Positions 35,223-44,537 are shown, counted from the stretch's first letter. The stretch: 64,000 nucleotides of DNA from Cohnella xylanilytica (GCF_014212175.1 NZ_JACJVR010000044.1:25543-89542); one strand, 5' to 3'. Notes: generated from the sequence alone by a model not told the origin. Numbers and translations are program-made.

Positions 35223-36090
35223 CTGATCAAACCCCTTCCTTGTTCCGTTAAGTTTCGGATCGTTGGAATGCGCATCGATGAGGTCGAGATGAATTTGCGT
35301 GAATTATCTAATTATTTTGCGGCGTCTAAAGTCGTCGGATGCGTATATTTTGGACTCATCAACTCTATTTGCGTAAGGTTTAAGTCATATTCCCTCACAC
35401 AAATATCGCTTTATTCATGCCCATTCCTCCCTATCTGTTCTTCTAGAATGCACAATTGAATAAGAGACAGTTTACATATGTGCATCCCTATTTGGGGAAA
35501 TTATACTTCATAATTTCCATGAAATCTATGATTTTTTTCACGCCTTCCGAACTTACAGCTTCACCGCAGATATGGTTTAAATGTTCACCGCGTTGAAGCT
35601 TCGATTGGCAAAATTCAAATGGAATTGGCGTTAAATCGCGATAAATAGGGGTTGGTTTTTGTCATTCTTTCATATGTTTACTATGGGAAAAAGTTTTTAT
35701 ATAAGGAAACTTTTCACGCAAGCTTCATTTTCCTTATATTCCTACGATGGATTTTTATGCAAAAATTACCATGCCGTTTTGTAAAATGAATTGTCATTCA
35801 TTGCGGCTATTTTAACATTCTTTCAATCGACGCTTTGCAATATTATTCGTATAAAGTAATTTTTATGCGTTTTCATTTCCAGTCTCCTTCAAAACGGCGG
35901 ATGTAAAAGATGTCAGCTTTGGCGGTATAAATAATGACATGCGTTAAAGCGTTTTCATATCGCCCATCCCGTCCGCTAGTTTCCGCAAGGGCTTCTTCGA
36001 GTCGATCGGCAGAGCTCTCCGCGGCAAATTAAACGTTTTGTATTATTGCCTTTTATTCAACAACTCCGCTGTCCCATATCCAAAACCAAC
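35223..36090. other. AT-rich intergenic region upstream of oppA
   Basis: About 870 bp with visibly higher AT content than anywhere else in the window and no gene I can support. It contains an 11-bp inverted repeat ATATAAGGAAA/TTTCCTTATAT (35699-35709 with 35728-35738). A cre-like site TTAAAGCGTTTTCA (35944-35957, one mismatch to the CcpA consensus) and a weaker one near 35865 are present. A very short minus-strand frame (9 codons, starting near 35428) has a strong GGGAGGAA site. It may hold the oppA control region or be imported DNA. Confidence 0.6.
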
Positions 36091-36091
36091 G

Positions 36092-36115
36092 AAAAACCGC
36101 GCCCTTAAGGCGCGG
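36092..36115 (-). terminator. Terminator after the PBP2 gene
   Basis: CCGCGCC (36109-36115 side) pairs with GGCGCGG (36097-36103 side) on the minus strand, followed by TTTTT (36092-36096), about 73 bp after the PBP2 stop. Confidence 0.85.
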
Positions 36116-36187
36116 CTCTTGAAAGTCGGATGGATATCGATAGCGTCGTTCCGTTGGACGACCAGTATAAGAGCGGTTGTTCTTCGG

Positions 36188-38287
36188 TTACTGGCGGTTG
36201 CCCGCTTCTCCCGTCGCGCCGTCGGCCGCTTGGCCGCTTTGGTCCGCTGCAGAAGCGTCCGAATTGGCAGCGTCCGTCGCTGCCTTCGCCGGATTGCGGG
36301 GACCCGCCGAGGTGAGGCCAATCGCATCGTCGTAAGCGTCGAAGATCTTGCGGGCGATCGGAGCGGCGCCCCATCCGCCGAAGTTGCCCTCCGGCACGAC
36401 GACGGCGACGGCGAGCTTCGGGTCCTCGGCAGGAGCGTAAGCGATGAACACGGCGTTCTGAACCCGTTGTCCCCCTACGTCCTGCTCGGACGTCCCCGTC
36501 TTCCGGTAGAAATTGTAGGGGAAGCCGTCGAACCCTTGAACGCTGACTTGGGACATCCCCTTCTCGATCGTATCCCAAAAAGAATCCGGGAAGCTGACCG
36601 TATTGAGCACTTCCTTCTGGTAAGGCTGAACCAGATTCCCTTCCGCGTCCTCGATGCGTTCCACGAATTGCGGCTTCAGCCTCGTGCCGTGACTGGCAAG
36701 CGTCGTCGCGTATTGGGCCAACTGGAGCGCCGTGTAGCGGCCTTGCTGGCCGAACGAGGCATAGATGAGAGCCGATTGGGCGCTGCCTCTCTCGAGCTCC
36801 TTGTAATAGTTGATGTAACCGGCGGATTCTCCCGGCAGCCCGCTGTCCGTCGTCACGCCGAGGCCGAATTCCTTCATGTACTTATCCCATACGTCGAGGC
36901 CCTTCTTGCCGTCGCGAAGATAGAGGGCGTTGCCCACCATCTTGGCCATGAAGGCGTTGGACGACTTGGCGATAGCCGACCACGGATACAGGAGGCCGTT
37001 CCCCTTGTTCTGGGAGTTGCGCACCTTCGTCTCGTGCCCCTTCGCCCCGAAGGCGAAATAGCCGGGATCGTTGAAGCTGGAATGAGGCGTGATCAGCCCT
37101 TCGTTCAGACCGAGCAGAATCGTAAGCGGCTTCTGCGTCGACCCGAGGTTGACGAGCGAGGACGGGTGCTTGAGCCGTTCCTTATCGTCTTCATAAGGCG
37201 CCTGCACCTCGCGGATCGCGCCGTTGCCCATGTAATACTTGACCGCGTCGTAATCCTTCTTGCTGATGCCCCCTTGCCACATGTTCGGGTCGTAATCGGG
37301 CATGCTCGCCATCGCGACCACTTTGCCCGTCTTGACCTCCATCGCGACCGCGTACCCCGTCTTGGCATAGGGCGCTTTCTCGTAGTAATTGGTCGAAGCG
37401 TTGATCTTCTTCAGATGGTTCATGATCGCGTCCTGGGTCGCGAGCTGAACCTGCTTGTTGATGGTCAAGAACAGGTTGTCGCCCTTGACCGGCTTCGTCA
37501 ATTCCATCGGCCCGACGATGCGGCTCTGGTTGTTGACCGGATACGTCTTCAGCCCGTTGCGGCCGCGCAGCTCCTCCTGGTACATCAGCTCGATGCCGTC
37601 GAAGCCGACGTCTTCGGAATCCAGGTATTCGAGCGTAGGATCGGTCTGCCCTTCGTTGATGTTCTTGTACTTCTTCAAAGATGTCGCGCCTTTAAGCTGC
37701 TTCATATAGCCGACCAGTTGAACGGCTACCTTCTCCTTGCTGTACTGCCGGATGCTCTCCTCGACGATGTCGATGCCCTTGAACTCGTCCCGGTGCTCGC
37801 TGAAGTAGGCGATCTCCTTCTCGGTCAAGCCGGACTTGATCCGGCGCTGCTGATACGGAAGGTGCACCCGGCCGCCGAAGTCCATGTCCTCGAACACGTC
37901 GTCGACGGTGAGCGGGGTCTTCGTCTTGTCCCCGTACAGGTTGAACACTTCGACGAGCTTGGCGGCCAGCGCTCTTCCTTCCTCTACCTTCGTGCCGGGT
38001 TCCAGCGTGTAGTAGAGCGACTGGGTCGACGTCGAATACGCGATCGGCTGCCCGGTGGAGTCGTAGATGTTGCCCCGGATCGGCGGAATCGACACGTCGC
38101 GCGTGCCGATCTGGTGCTCCCTCTCCTTCAGCGAGGGACCTTGCACGAATTGGAGGTAGGCAAGCTTGACGATAAGCAGCGAGAAGACGAAAAAAGTGAC
38201 GAAAAAGAACATATTCAAACGGAAGCTGAAATTGCGGCGGTTGCGTATCTCCCGCTTCTGCGCTTCTTCCGTGCGGTCGTTGCTCAC
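36188..38287 (-). CDS. Penicillin-binding protein 2 (class B peptidoglycan transpeptidase)
   Basis: A 699-residue class B PBP that cross-links peptidoglycan outside the membrane. One membrane segment lies near residues 22-45, the dimerisation domain follows (IPPIRGNIYDSTGQPIAYS) and the transpeptidase motifs are present. SxxK is STQK (active Ser near residue 382), SxN is SSN near 442 and KTG is KTGTSE near 594. The C-terminus has an Ala/Gly/Asp-rich tail of about 40 residues. It resembles PbpA/MrdA-type proteins of elongation or spore cortex synthesis. It is 43 bp downstream of the transglutaminase gene. Confidence 0.92.
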   Translation of the reverse strand: MSNDRTEEAQKREIRNRRNFSFRLNMFFFVTFFVFSLLIVKLAYLQFVQGPSLKEREHQIGTRDVSIPPIRGNIYDSTGQPIAYSTSTQSLYYTLEPGTKVEEGRALAAKLVEVFNLYGDKTKTPLTVDDVFEDMDFGGRVHLPYQQRRIKSGLTEKEIAYFSEHRDEFKGIDIVEESIRQYSKEKVAVQLVGYMKQLKGATSLKKYKNINEGQTDPTLEYLDSEDVGFDGIELMYQEELRGRNGLKTYPVNNQSRIVGPMELTKPVKGDNLFLTINKQVQLATQDAIMNHLKKINASTNYYEKAPYAKTGYAVAMEVKTGKVVAMASMPDYDPNMWQGGISKKDYDAVKYYMGNGAIREVQAPYEDDKERLKHPSSLVNLGSTQKPLTILLGLNEGLITPHSSFNDPGYFAFGAKGHETKVRNSQNKGNGLLYPWSAIAKSSNAFMAKMVGNALYLRDGKKGLDVWDKYMKEFGLGVTTDSGLPGESAGYINYYKELERGSAQSALIYASFGQQGRYTALQLAQYATTLASHGTRLKPQFVERIEDAEGNLVQPYQKEVLNTVSFPDSFWDTIEKGMSQVSVQGFDGFPYNFYRKTGTSEQDVGGQRVQNAVFIAYAPAEDPKLAVAVVVPEGNFGGWGAAPIARKIFDAYDDAIGLTSAGPRNPAKAATDAANSDASAADQSGQAADGATGEAGNRQ

Positions 38288-38330
38288 AACTCGTTCCTCC
38301 CATTGCTCTTATTGCGGTATTGCCAAGGGA

Positions 38331-39452
38331 TCAGGCTTGCCGGACGTGGGTCTCCTGGAAGCCGGGCGGATCGAACCAGTCGCCCGTCTTCGCCCAAGTC
38401 GCGTCGAGAGGAACCCAAGCCTCCCTCTCCGTCAGATAAACCTCGTTCCAGGCATGGGGACCGTAGCCTCCCATTCCGTCGTAGCCGAGCCCCGTCACGA
38501 CGCGGACCTGCAGGCCGACGGAACGCGCCATCGCCGCATACAGGCGGGCGTAATCGATGCATACGCCCTTGCGGGTCGAGAACGTATCGGAGGGCGTCTG
38601 CTCGCGCCACTCGCCCCTCTCCTCGTAAGCCGTCACCTTGTCATAATCATAGACGATCCGGGAGCCCACCCAGTTGTATAAATCTTTCGCTTTTTGCTCG
38701 TCGGTCTCGTCGCCCTCGGTGACCTTCTCGGCCGCGAGCACGATGTCGGACGGCAGATCCGCGTCGATCACGTCGTAGCGCTTCTGCCACAGCTGGTCGA
38801 GCTCTCCCTGCATCTTCCGCGCGAAGACCGGCAGCCTCTCCTCGATGAGCCGTCCCGCCGCCGGCTCGATAATCCGGGCCGCGGCTTCCTGGTAGAGCCC
38901 GGATTCGGCCACGTAATCCGCGTACGGCGCCTGCGGGAACAGCGCGCAGTAGCCGAACAGCAAGACCGTCAGCAGCAGGGCGCGGCCGCACCCGAGCGCC
39001 GCCCCGATCAAGCCCCCGAACGCGCGGCTGACGGCTCCACCCGACGGCACGAGAGAGAACGGCAGGGCGCCGACGCGAATCAGCAGCGAGCCGATCGTCC
39101 CGAAGACGAGCCGAAGCATAAGATAGGCAATCAGGAACAAGACCGCGAAGCGCAGCAGCGGCAAGTCCCGAATGCCCGAATAGACCGTATAGGCGATCTG
39201 GATGAAAATCGAAGAATCCGCCTTGGGCTGTTCCCACGCCCGGCGGACGAGCCATGCCTGGACCGCCGGCGAAGCGGCGGACGCCGTCCATGCCGCCAGC
39301 GCGACGGACGCCAAGGTCATGGCCGCCCCGGCGACGAACGAGAACAGCCGCTTGGCGGATCCGGTAGCCCCTCTCCATACGCCTTGAACCAAGGACACCG
39401 CCACGACGGCCAGCAGGGCTACGGTGACGAGGTTGGTGTCCGGCGGATTCAT
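38331..39452 (-). CDS. Membrane protein with C-terminal transglutaminase-like domain
   Basis: A 373-residue protein. The N-terminal half (about 1-175) has four hydrophobic segments with a CvpA-like look, and the C-terminal half is a transglutaminase-like domain. The catalytic triad is visible: Cys in RKGVCIDYA (near residue 293), His in GYGPHAWNEVYL (near 332) and Asp in PLDATW (near 350). Such proteins may act on cell-wall or exported proteins. It sits between the PBP2 gene and a small coupled gene (ATGA overlap), suggesting a cell-envelope role. The ATG is 39452. Confidence 0.85.
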   Translation of the reverse strand: MNPPDTNLVTVALLAVVAVSLVQGVWRGATGSAKRLFSFVAGAAMTLASVALAAWTASAASPAVQAWLVRRAWEQPKADSSIFIQIAYTVYSGIRDLPLLRFAVLFLIAYLMLRLVFGTIGSLLIRVGALPFSLVPSGGAVSRAFGGLIGAALGCGRALLLTVLLFGYCALFPQAPYADYVAESGLYQEAAARIIEPAAGRLIEERLPVFARKMQGELDQLWQKRYDVIDADLPSDIVLAAEKVTEGDETDEQKAKDLYNWVGSRIVYDYDKVTAYEERGEWREQTPSDTFSTRKGVCIDYARLYAAMARSVGLQVRVVTGLGYDGMGGYGPHAWNEVYLTEREAWVPLDATWAKTGDWFDPPGFQETHVRQA

Positions 39453-39883
39453 TTTGACGCTTCCCTAGCTTGCACGACGAATTCTCTCACGGCCCCTTCG
39501 AGCGGAACCGCCGGGAACGTCACGCCGCGGTAGGTCACCTTGACCTCCCCGGAATTCGCGACGCCCGAGAGCGTAATATTCTTCGTCTCGACCGTATACG
39601 TCCCGTCCTCGTTCAACGTATACTTCGCGTCCTTGGCCTCTCCGGCCATCGCCGAGATCGCGTCGTCCAGGATGACCGACGACACCTTGCTCCCGACTTC
39701 CTTCAGATCGTTCACGCTGTATCCTCCGTAAACCGCCACGCCGATGACGATGGCGGCGACAAGCACCCACTTCACCAACGTCTTGACTACGTTCACGACG
39801 ATGACGAGCGCCACGATCGCGACCGCGATGACGACCCAATGGTCGATCGCGAATTGCTTCCAGGCCTCGAGATCGAGGTTCAT
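39449..39883 (-). CDS. Hypothetical protein with N-terminal membrane segments
   Basis: A 144-residue protein with one or two hydrophobic segments (residues about 12-55), followed by an extracellular-looking beta-rich region (KYTLNEDGTYTVETKNITLSG). The family is not recognised. ATG 39883 has GGAGGAG 6 nt upstream, and the stop overlaps the ATG of the transglutaminase gene as ATGA, so the two are translated together and probably act together at the membrane. The ORF extension to 40012 has no supporting site. Confidence 0.75.
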   Translation of the reverse strand: MNLDLEAWKQFAIDHWVVIAVAIVALVIVVNVVKTLVKWVLVAAIVIGVAVYGGYSVNDLKEVGSKVSSVILDDAISAMAGEAKDAKYTLNEDGTYTVETKNITLSGVANSGEVKVTYRGVTFPAVPLEGAVREFVVQAREASK

Positions 39884-39965
39884 TCCATCTCCTCCATCGC
39901 TTATATGAAAATATCCTACTCTATTATACTGTACCTTTTCGCTTGGAGTAAAACCCGTCGCAAGT

Positions 39966-41558
39966 CTAGATTTTCCCTTCCGGTCCGGCTCCCCGCCGGC
40001 GAAGAACCGCATCGCTCGTATTCAGCAGGTACAGATGCATCCACTTCGCTCCTGTCCGGAAGCCGGCATAGGCGAGCGGGGAACCGACGAGGACGATCAG
40101 CCCGAACAGCCCCCAGCGATACGGATCGACGCCTTCCAAGCGGACCCGGTCCGTCACCAGCCAGTTGTTGACGGCGATCGGCGCGAAGAAGAGCAGGAAG
40201 GTCAGCGGCGTGTACACCCACGTCGCGAGACGGCTGCGGAACGAATACGGCTGTCCTTGCATGATGCAGCTGAGCAGGAAGCCTCCGACCAAGTAGACGA
40301 GAACCAGATAAGCGAGCAGGACGCCGTCGAGCCGCCAGCTCGGATCCCATCGCCCGAGAGCGAGCTCTTGGGCGAACGCTCCCGCGTAGAACGCGGTCAG
40401 GCAGCCGGCGATCCAGCGGAGGGCCGAGCTCCATACCGCCGACAGCCGCGCCCACAGAAGCGTCGTCCGGCCATAGGGGAGGCAGAGCCACCAATCGAGC
40501 CTCCGTTTGTTCGCTTCGTGCTGATTGAGCGTGCCCAGGATCGGAATCGGCACGACGAAGAATACGATAAAAAGAGACTGGAGCAGCGCCGTCATGGAGT
40601 CCCGGTACATCGAGAGGAAGAAGCCGCCGATCGCGAGCAGCGCGAGCAAGGCGCCGTAGACGATGCGGACCGCCTTCATCGAGGCGAAGTGGCGGAAGCG
40701 GGACCGCTCCAGCGCGTACAGCGCCGGGAAGCCGCGGCCGCGCACCCGGTAACGGGGAGCTTCCCCCTCGCCGGTCCTGCCTTCCTTGCCGTTCTTGGAC
40801 GTGAAGGATGCGGCTCCGGCGCGATGGCGGGACAGCTCCGGCATCCCGTATCGGGCGACGAACCTCAGCATCCCATGGTAGACGAGCCAAGCGACGGCCA
40901 AGGCGGCCAGCGCGTAGAGGAAGGCGAATTCCGCCGACATCCAGCGCCGCAGAGTCGCTTCGCCGTCGGATACGAACCCGAACAGACCGTAGGGCAGCAT
41001 CAGAAAAACGAGAAACGGGATCAACAGCCAGCGCCTCCTGCCATAGTACATTCCGAGCAACGCGAATCCCGCGCCTACGAACAAGGGGACCGCCGCGGCG
41101 TACAGCGCCCCGTACGCGAGCGCATCGGCGATTAGACGTCCCGCGCCGACCGGGCCGTCCGGGACGGAGCCGGCCGCCGACCGGACGGCGCCGTCCAGCA
41201 AGCAGACGAGCCATAAGGCCGCGACGACGTGAAGCTGCATCCTCATGGCCGCCAGCGCCTTCGCGCGGATAAGGCTCCGCCGGGGATAGGGCAGCGCCAG
41301 CCACAAGTCCTTGAACGGACTCTCCCAGATCGTCATCGACTGGCCGATGGCGAGAGTGGAGCCGATGACCGCCGCGAACATGAAGCCGAGCACGAATCGG
41401 GACTCGACCGAGCCGGAATGGTCGAGGAAGCCGAGGCTGGCGATCAAGGCCGCTCCCATAAACCCTGCCCAAGCCAGGGCTCCCTTGCGCGAATAGGGCA
41501 GGAAGTGCCGGTAGTGTCTCCACTCCAATTCGAGAAGCACGTCGTCCCGGACGCTCAT
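39966..41558 (-). CDS. ABC transporter permease, about 12 membrane helices
   Basis: A 530-residue permease with two sets of about six helices and a central hydrophilic linker (ASFTSKNGKEGRTGEGEAPRYR, about residues 245-275). It resembles the membrane subunit of GntR-linked exporters of the YtrC type. The start ATG 41558 overlaps the ATPase stop as ATGA. Longer frames running through the ATPase gene are out-of-frame artefacts. The substrate is unknown; drug or peptide resistance is common for such units. Confidence 0.83.
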   Translation of the reverse strand: MSVRDDVLLELEWRHYRHFLPYSRKGALAWAGFMGAALIASLGFLDHSGSVESRFVLGFMFAAVIGSTLAIGQSMTIWESPFKDLWLALPYPRRSLIRAKALAAMRMQLHVVAALWLVCLLDGAVRSAAGSVPDGPVGAGRLIADALAYGALYAAAVPLFVGAGFALLGMYYGRRRWLLIPFLVFLMLPYGLFGFVSDGEATLRRWMSAEFAFLYALAALAVAWLVYHGMLRFVARYGMPELSRHRAGAASFTSKNGKEGRTGEGEAPRYRVRGRGFPALYALERSRFRHFASMKAVRIVYGALLALLAIGGFFLSMYRDSMTALLQSLFIVFFVVPIPILGTLNQHEANKRRLDWWLCLPYGRTTLLWARLSAVWSSALRWIAGCLTAFYAGAFAQELALGRWDPSWRLDGVLLAYLVLVYLVGGFLLSCIMQGQPYSFRSRLATWVYTPLTFLLFFAPIAVNNWLVTDRVRLEGVDPYRWGLFGLIVLVGSPLAYAGFRTGAKWMHLYLLNTSDAVLRRRGAGPEGKI

Positions 41559-42277
41559 GCGAACACTTCCCTGTAGCAGGATTCGACGGAGCGGCCGCTC
41601 GAGCGAAGCTCGTCGACCTCGTAGCTGCCCCGGATCGTTCCGTCCCCGATCAGGACGATCCGGTCGAAGAGCTGCTCCATCTCGCGAATGTCGTGCGTCG
41701 CGATTAAGAACGTGCGCCTTCCGTCCGCCATGTCCCCGACCACGGCCGAAGCGATCCGCTCCCGCGACAGCAGATCGACGCCGGTGAACGGCTCGTCGAG
41801 GATAATTAGCGGCGCTTGGCGCGAGAGGCAGGTCAGCAGCTGCAGCCGGGCTTCTTCCCCGCGCGACAGGCTGCCGATCCGCTTCGATCGCTCGACGCCG
41901 AGCTTCTCGGCCAGCTCCGCCTCCCGCGCTCCGTCCCAGTCCGGATAGAGCCGGGCGGCGAAGCCCAGCCACTCGCCCGCCGTCAGATGGGCGGGCAGCT
42001 GGCCGCGGTCCGGGAGGAACGAGACCTCCCCGAGCCGGCTCGGGTCCGCCGGCCGGCCGAACAGCTCGACGTCGCCGCGATCCGGAACCATCAGCCCGGT
42101 CATCAGCCTCATCAGCGTCGACTTGCCGGCTCCGTTCGGACCGAGCAAGCCGGCCAGGCATCCGGCTTCGATCTCGAAGGAGACGTCCGCCAGCACTCTT
42201 TTCCTCTTCACCTTAACCTCGACGTTCTTGAACCGAATCGCGGGGGTGCCGAGATTCCTCGTCTCCTCGTTCCGCAT
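41555..42277 (-). CDS. ABC transporter ATPase of the GntR-linked exporter
   Basis: A 240-residue ATPase. Walker A GPNGAGKST is near residue 42, signature LSRGEEARLQLL near 140, Walker B LIILDEP near 160 and the switch His in ATHDI. The start ATG 42277 has AAGGAG 9 nt upstream; the 364-residue frame is overlap with the regulator gene. It lies between the GntR regulator and the permease and shares their operon. Confidence 0.9.
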   Translation of the reverse strand: MRNEETRNLGTPAIRFKNVEVKVKRKRVLADVSFEIEAGCLAGLLGPNGAGKSTLMRLMTGLMVPDRGDVELFGRPADPSRLGEVSFLPDRGQLPAHLTAGEWLGFAARLYPDWDGAREAELAEKLGVERSKRIGSLSRGEEARLQLLTCLSRQAPLIILDEPFTGVDLLSRERIASAVVGDMADGRRTFLIATHDIREMEQLFDRIVLIGDGTIRGSYEVDELRSSGRSVESCYREVFA

Positions 42278-42282
42278 AAGGC

Positions 42283-42672
42283 TCACTCCTTCTCCCGGGC
42301 CAACGCCCATAATTGTTCCAAGGTCAATCCGATCGACTTCGCGGTCTCCTCCATCTGCCGGACCGCCGCCACGGCGAGCTCCTTGCGGGAGCGCCGGATC
42401 GCCTCCTCTTCTTCGGTCACGAACGTCCCTTGTCCCCGGTACGTCACGATCAGGGAGAGACGCTCCAGCTCCTGGTACGTCTTCATCACCGTCGTCGGGT
42501 TGACCCGCAGGCTTGCGGCCGTCTCCCGGACCGACGGGAGGCGAGTGCCGGGCTCCAGCTCGCCCTTGGCGATCATCGCCCGAATCTGCTCGACGAACTG
42601 CTCGTACAGCGGACGGGACGGATCGAGCCGGAAGTCGTCCATCGTCCACGTTCGGATGGGAGGCATGCGCAT
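42283..42672 (-). CDS. GntR-family regulator (YtrA subfamily)
   Basis: A 129-residue repressor with an N-terminal GntR winged helix (PLYEQFVEQIRAMIAKGELEPGTRLPSVRETAASLRVNPTTVMKTYQELE) and a short C-terminal dimerisation region, as in YtrA. Start codons at 42672 and 42666 are both possible; AAAGG precedes the first by 4 nt. It heads an operon with the downstream ABC ATPase and permease (5 bp gap). Repeats matching TGTGTGG/CCACACA overlap its promoter, so it likely represses itself and the exporter. Confidence 0.9.
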   Translation of the reverse strand: MRMPPIRTWTMDDFRLDPSRPLYEQFVEQIRAMIAKGELEPGTRLPSVRETAASLRVNPTTVMKTYQELERLSLIVTYRGQGTFVTEEEEAIRRSRKELAVAAVRQMEETAKSIGLTLEQLWALAREKE

Positions 42673-42696
42673 CCCGCCTTTCCTAACTGTATCCAC

Positions 42697-42761
42697 TGTG
42701 TGGCTACACACCACACACTTCGGTTGAGGAAAGTGTACCACGATGCGCCACACACTTGCAA
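42697..42761 (-). promoter_or_regulatory. Promoter and operator of the GntR-ABC operon
   Basis: On the minus strand, TTGCAA (42756-42761), 18 bp, TACACT (42732-42737) form a promoter. Downstream, TGTGTGG (42697-42703) and CCACACA (42711-42717) form an inverted repeat. The 10-mer CCACACACTT occurs at 42711-42720 and again at 42748-42757 inside the spacer. This is a good candidate for the binding site of the encoded GntR regulator. Confidence 0.6.
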
Positions 42762-42896
42762 GCCCATTCTGCGGCCATATCGCGGCGGATTCACGGAGCG
42801 GGCATATCCCGGGCCTGTTCGACGTACAAGTAGGATAGACCGGACAGGGTGCGCTTCGAAGCCGAGCCTCCTGTCTTCCATGGAGGTGCGCCGCCG

Positions 42897-44138
42897 ATGA
42901 GAACGGCTATCTGGCTCTATTTATTCCTGTTCGTCGCGTTCTTCGATCTTCACGCCCAATACCCGATGCTCACCCCGTTCGCCGTATCGCTGGGCGCGGC
43001 TCCCTCGTTCATCGGGCTGGTCATGGGGATGTATTCGCTCACGCATCTGCCGGGCAATCTGATGGCCGGCTACGGCGTCGACCGCTACGGCAGCCGTATC
43101 TTCATCGCGGCCAGCTTGGCGGGGGCGGGCATCCTGCTCCTTCTGCAAGCCCGCGTCACCGACCCCTGGCACCTGCTGTACATTCGCTCGGCCAGCGGCT
43201 TCGTGCTGGCGTTCCTGTCGCCCGCCTGCCTGTCGCTGCTCGCCCGGCTCGCCAAGAACCATATCCAGCAAGGCAAGCTGATGGCCGGCAACGGCCTCGT
43301 CCATACGATCGCTTCGGTCGTGTCCCCGGCCGCCGGCGCCTGGCTCGCCGCGAAGATCGGCTTCACCCAGTCGTTCGCCATCCTCGGCTGGATTCTGCTC
43401 GCGACCGGCATCTCTTCGCTCTGGTTCGTTCGCGAGCCCCCGATGCCCCAGACGGCAGCGGAAGGCGCTTCGGGAGGAGCCGGAGAGGCGGACCGGGTTC
43501 GGCCTGCCGCCACTTCCGACGGACAGAGCGCGCGGTCCGGGGCCGCGTCCGCGGAGAAGGGCGGAGCGGAAGGCAAGTTCCCGTGGGTCGTGTTCCTGCT
43601 GCCCGTGGCCATCTCGTGCGCGCAGGGGATCCTCGCCTTCGAATTGCCGCTGAGAGCTACTTCCTCCGACGAGCTGCTGACGACGGGCCTGCTGTTCTCC
43701 GTCGTCAGCCTCGGCGCGCTCGCCACGCTCGGCATGCTGTTCCTGCAGCGCTACCTGCCGTACGGACGGAACGTGGCGGGATTGCTGCTCATGGCGATCG
43801 CGTATTACGGAATGGCGGCCGAATGGCCGATCCCTATGGTCGGCATGCTGTTCGTCGTCGGCATGGCCAAGGGGGTGATCTTCCCGGCGATGACTTCCTT
43901 CATGCTCCAGCTGAGCGGTCCCTCGAGATTCGGCCGCACCTTCTCCTTCATGTCCATCGCCATGGCGATCGGCTCGTTCCTCGGACCGGTCGCGGCCGGC
44001 GCCGTACGGGGCCATCTGTCGCCCTTCTTCCTCTCCTTCGCCGTGCTGATGGCCGCGCTCGTCGCGCTGATGCCCCGCCCGGTCTACGCGAAGGGCTGGA
44101 ACGGCTCCGCGGACATCCCGCCCGCCGCCGGGCATTGA
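42897..44138 (+). CDS. MFS transporter
   Basis: A 413-residue major facilitator with about 12 helices. The loop 2-3 motif is GYGVDRYGSR (residues about 58-67), matching the conserved D-R-x-G-R type. A hydrophilic Ala/Gly/Ser-rich loop (about 185-225) separates the halves. The substrate is unknown; the fold resembles drug or metabolite exporters. ATG 42897 is preferred because GGAGGTG lies 10 nt upstream; the longer frame to 42849 has no site. It is divergent from the GntR operon. Confidence 0.87.
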   Translation: MRTAIWLYLFLFVAFFDLHAQYPMLTPFAVSLGAAPSFIGLVMGMYSLTHLPGNLMAGYGVDRYGSRIFIAASLAGAGILLLLQARVTDPWHLLYIRSASGFVLAFLSPACLSLLARLAKNHIQQGKLMAGNGLVHTIASVVSPAAGAWLAAKIGFTQSFAILGWILLATGISSLWFVREPPMPQTAAEGASGGAGEADRVRPAATSDGQSARSGAASAEKGGAEGKFPWVVFLLPVAISCAQGILAFELPLRATSSDELLTTGLLFSVVSLGALATLGMLFLQRYLPYGRNVAGLLLMAIAYYGMAAEWPIPMVGMLFVVGMAKGVIFPAMTSFMLQLSGPSRFGRTFSFMSIAMAIGSFLGPVAAGAVRGHLSPFFLSFAVLMAALVALMPRPVYAKGWNGSADIPPAAGH

Positions 44139-44434
44139 TCCGGTCTGCGTTTGCGATTGCGTTTGCGTTCGCGTCTTCGTCCCCGTCAGGTCCATCGGTC
44201 CTCCCTGCACGAGGGGAGCAGCGGCGGCGGCGGATGGAGTACGGAGCCTGCAGGCGCCATTTTTGAACCTGCGGACCTTTGTGGCGATCGTGTTCGCAGG
44301 GCTTACCCATCGGGGATGGGCGGACGCACACTTCGGTTCCGGGGCTCCCGCATAGACTGCAGGAGGGCAGGCGCCCGTATCCGGCCCGGTTCGGATCGGG
44401 CCCCTATCAAGCTTCCGAAGCGGGGTGATGCCGA

Positions 44435-44530
44435 ATGTCGCAAGCCGCCGGATATGGGAACGCAGGAGTGACGAACCTGATCGTCCTCGTTCTGTTCATT
44501 CTCCTCGTCATCGTTCTGAGAGCGGGTTAA
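44435..44530 (+). CDS. YjcZ-like small hydrophobic protein
   Basis: A 31-residue protein: a short N-terminus rich in Gly, Ala and Asn (SQAAGYGNAGVTN) followed by a hydrophobic segment LIVLVLFILLVIVLRAG. This pattern resembles the YjcZ-type sporulation peptides of Bacillota. ATG 44435 has GGGGTG 8 nt upstream. A strong hairpin (44538-44563) follows the stop. The preceding 300 bp holds no other gene I can support. The family call is tentative because the peptide is so short. Confidence 0.6.
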   Translation: MSQAAGYGNAGVTNLIVLVLFILLVIVLRAG

Positions 44531-44537
44531 TGCTTGC

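Noticed and set aside
35268..35459. A 63-codon plus-strand frame in the AT-rich island
   Set aside because: No RBS, no recognisable pattern, and it overlaps the oppA upstream region.
36038..38722. An 894-codon plus-strand frame opposite the PBP2 gene
   Set aside because: Arg/Leu/Val-rich antisense frame without RBS or domain; the minus strand encodes a complete PBP2 with all catalytic motifs.
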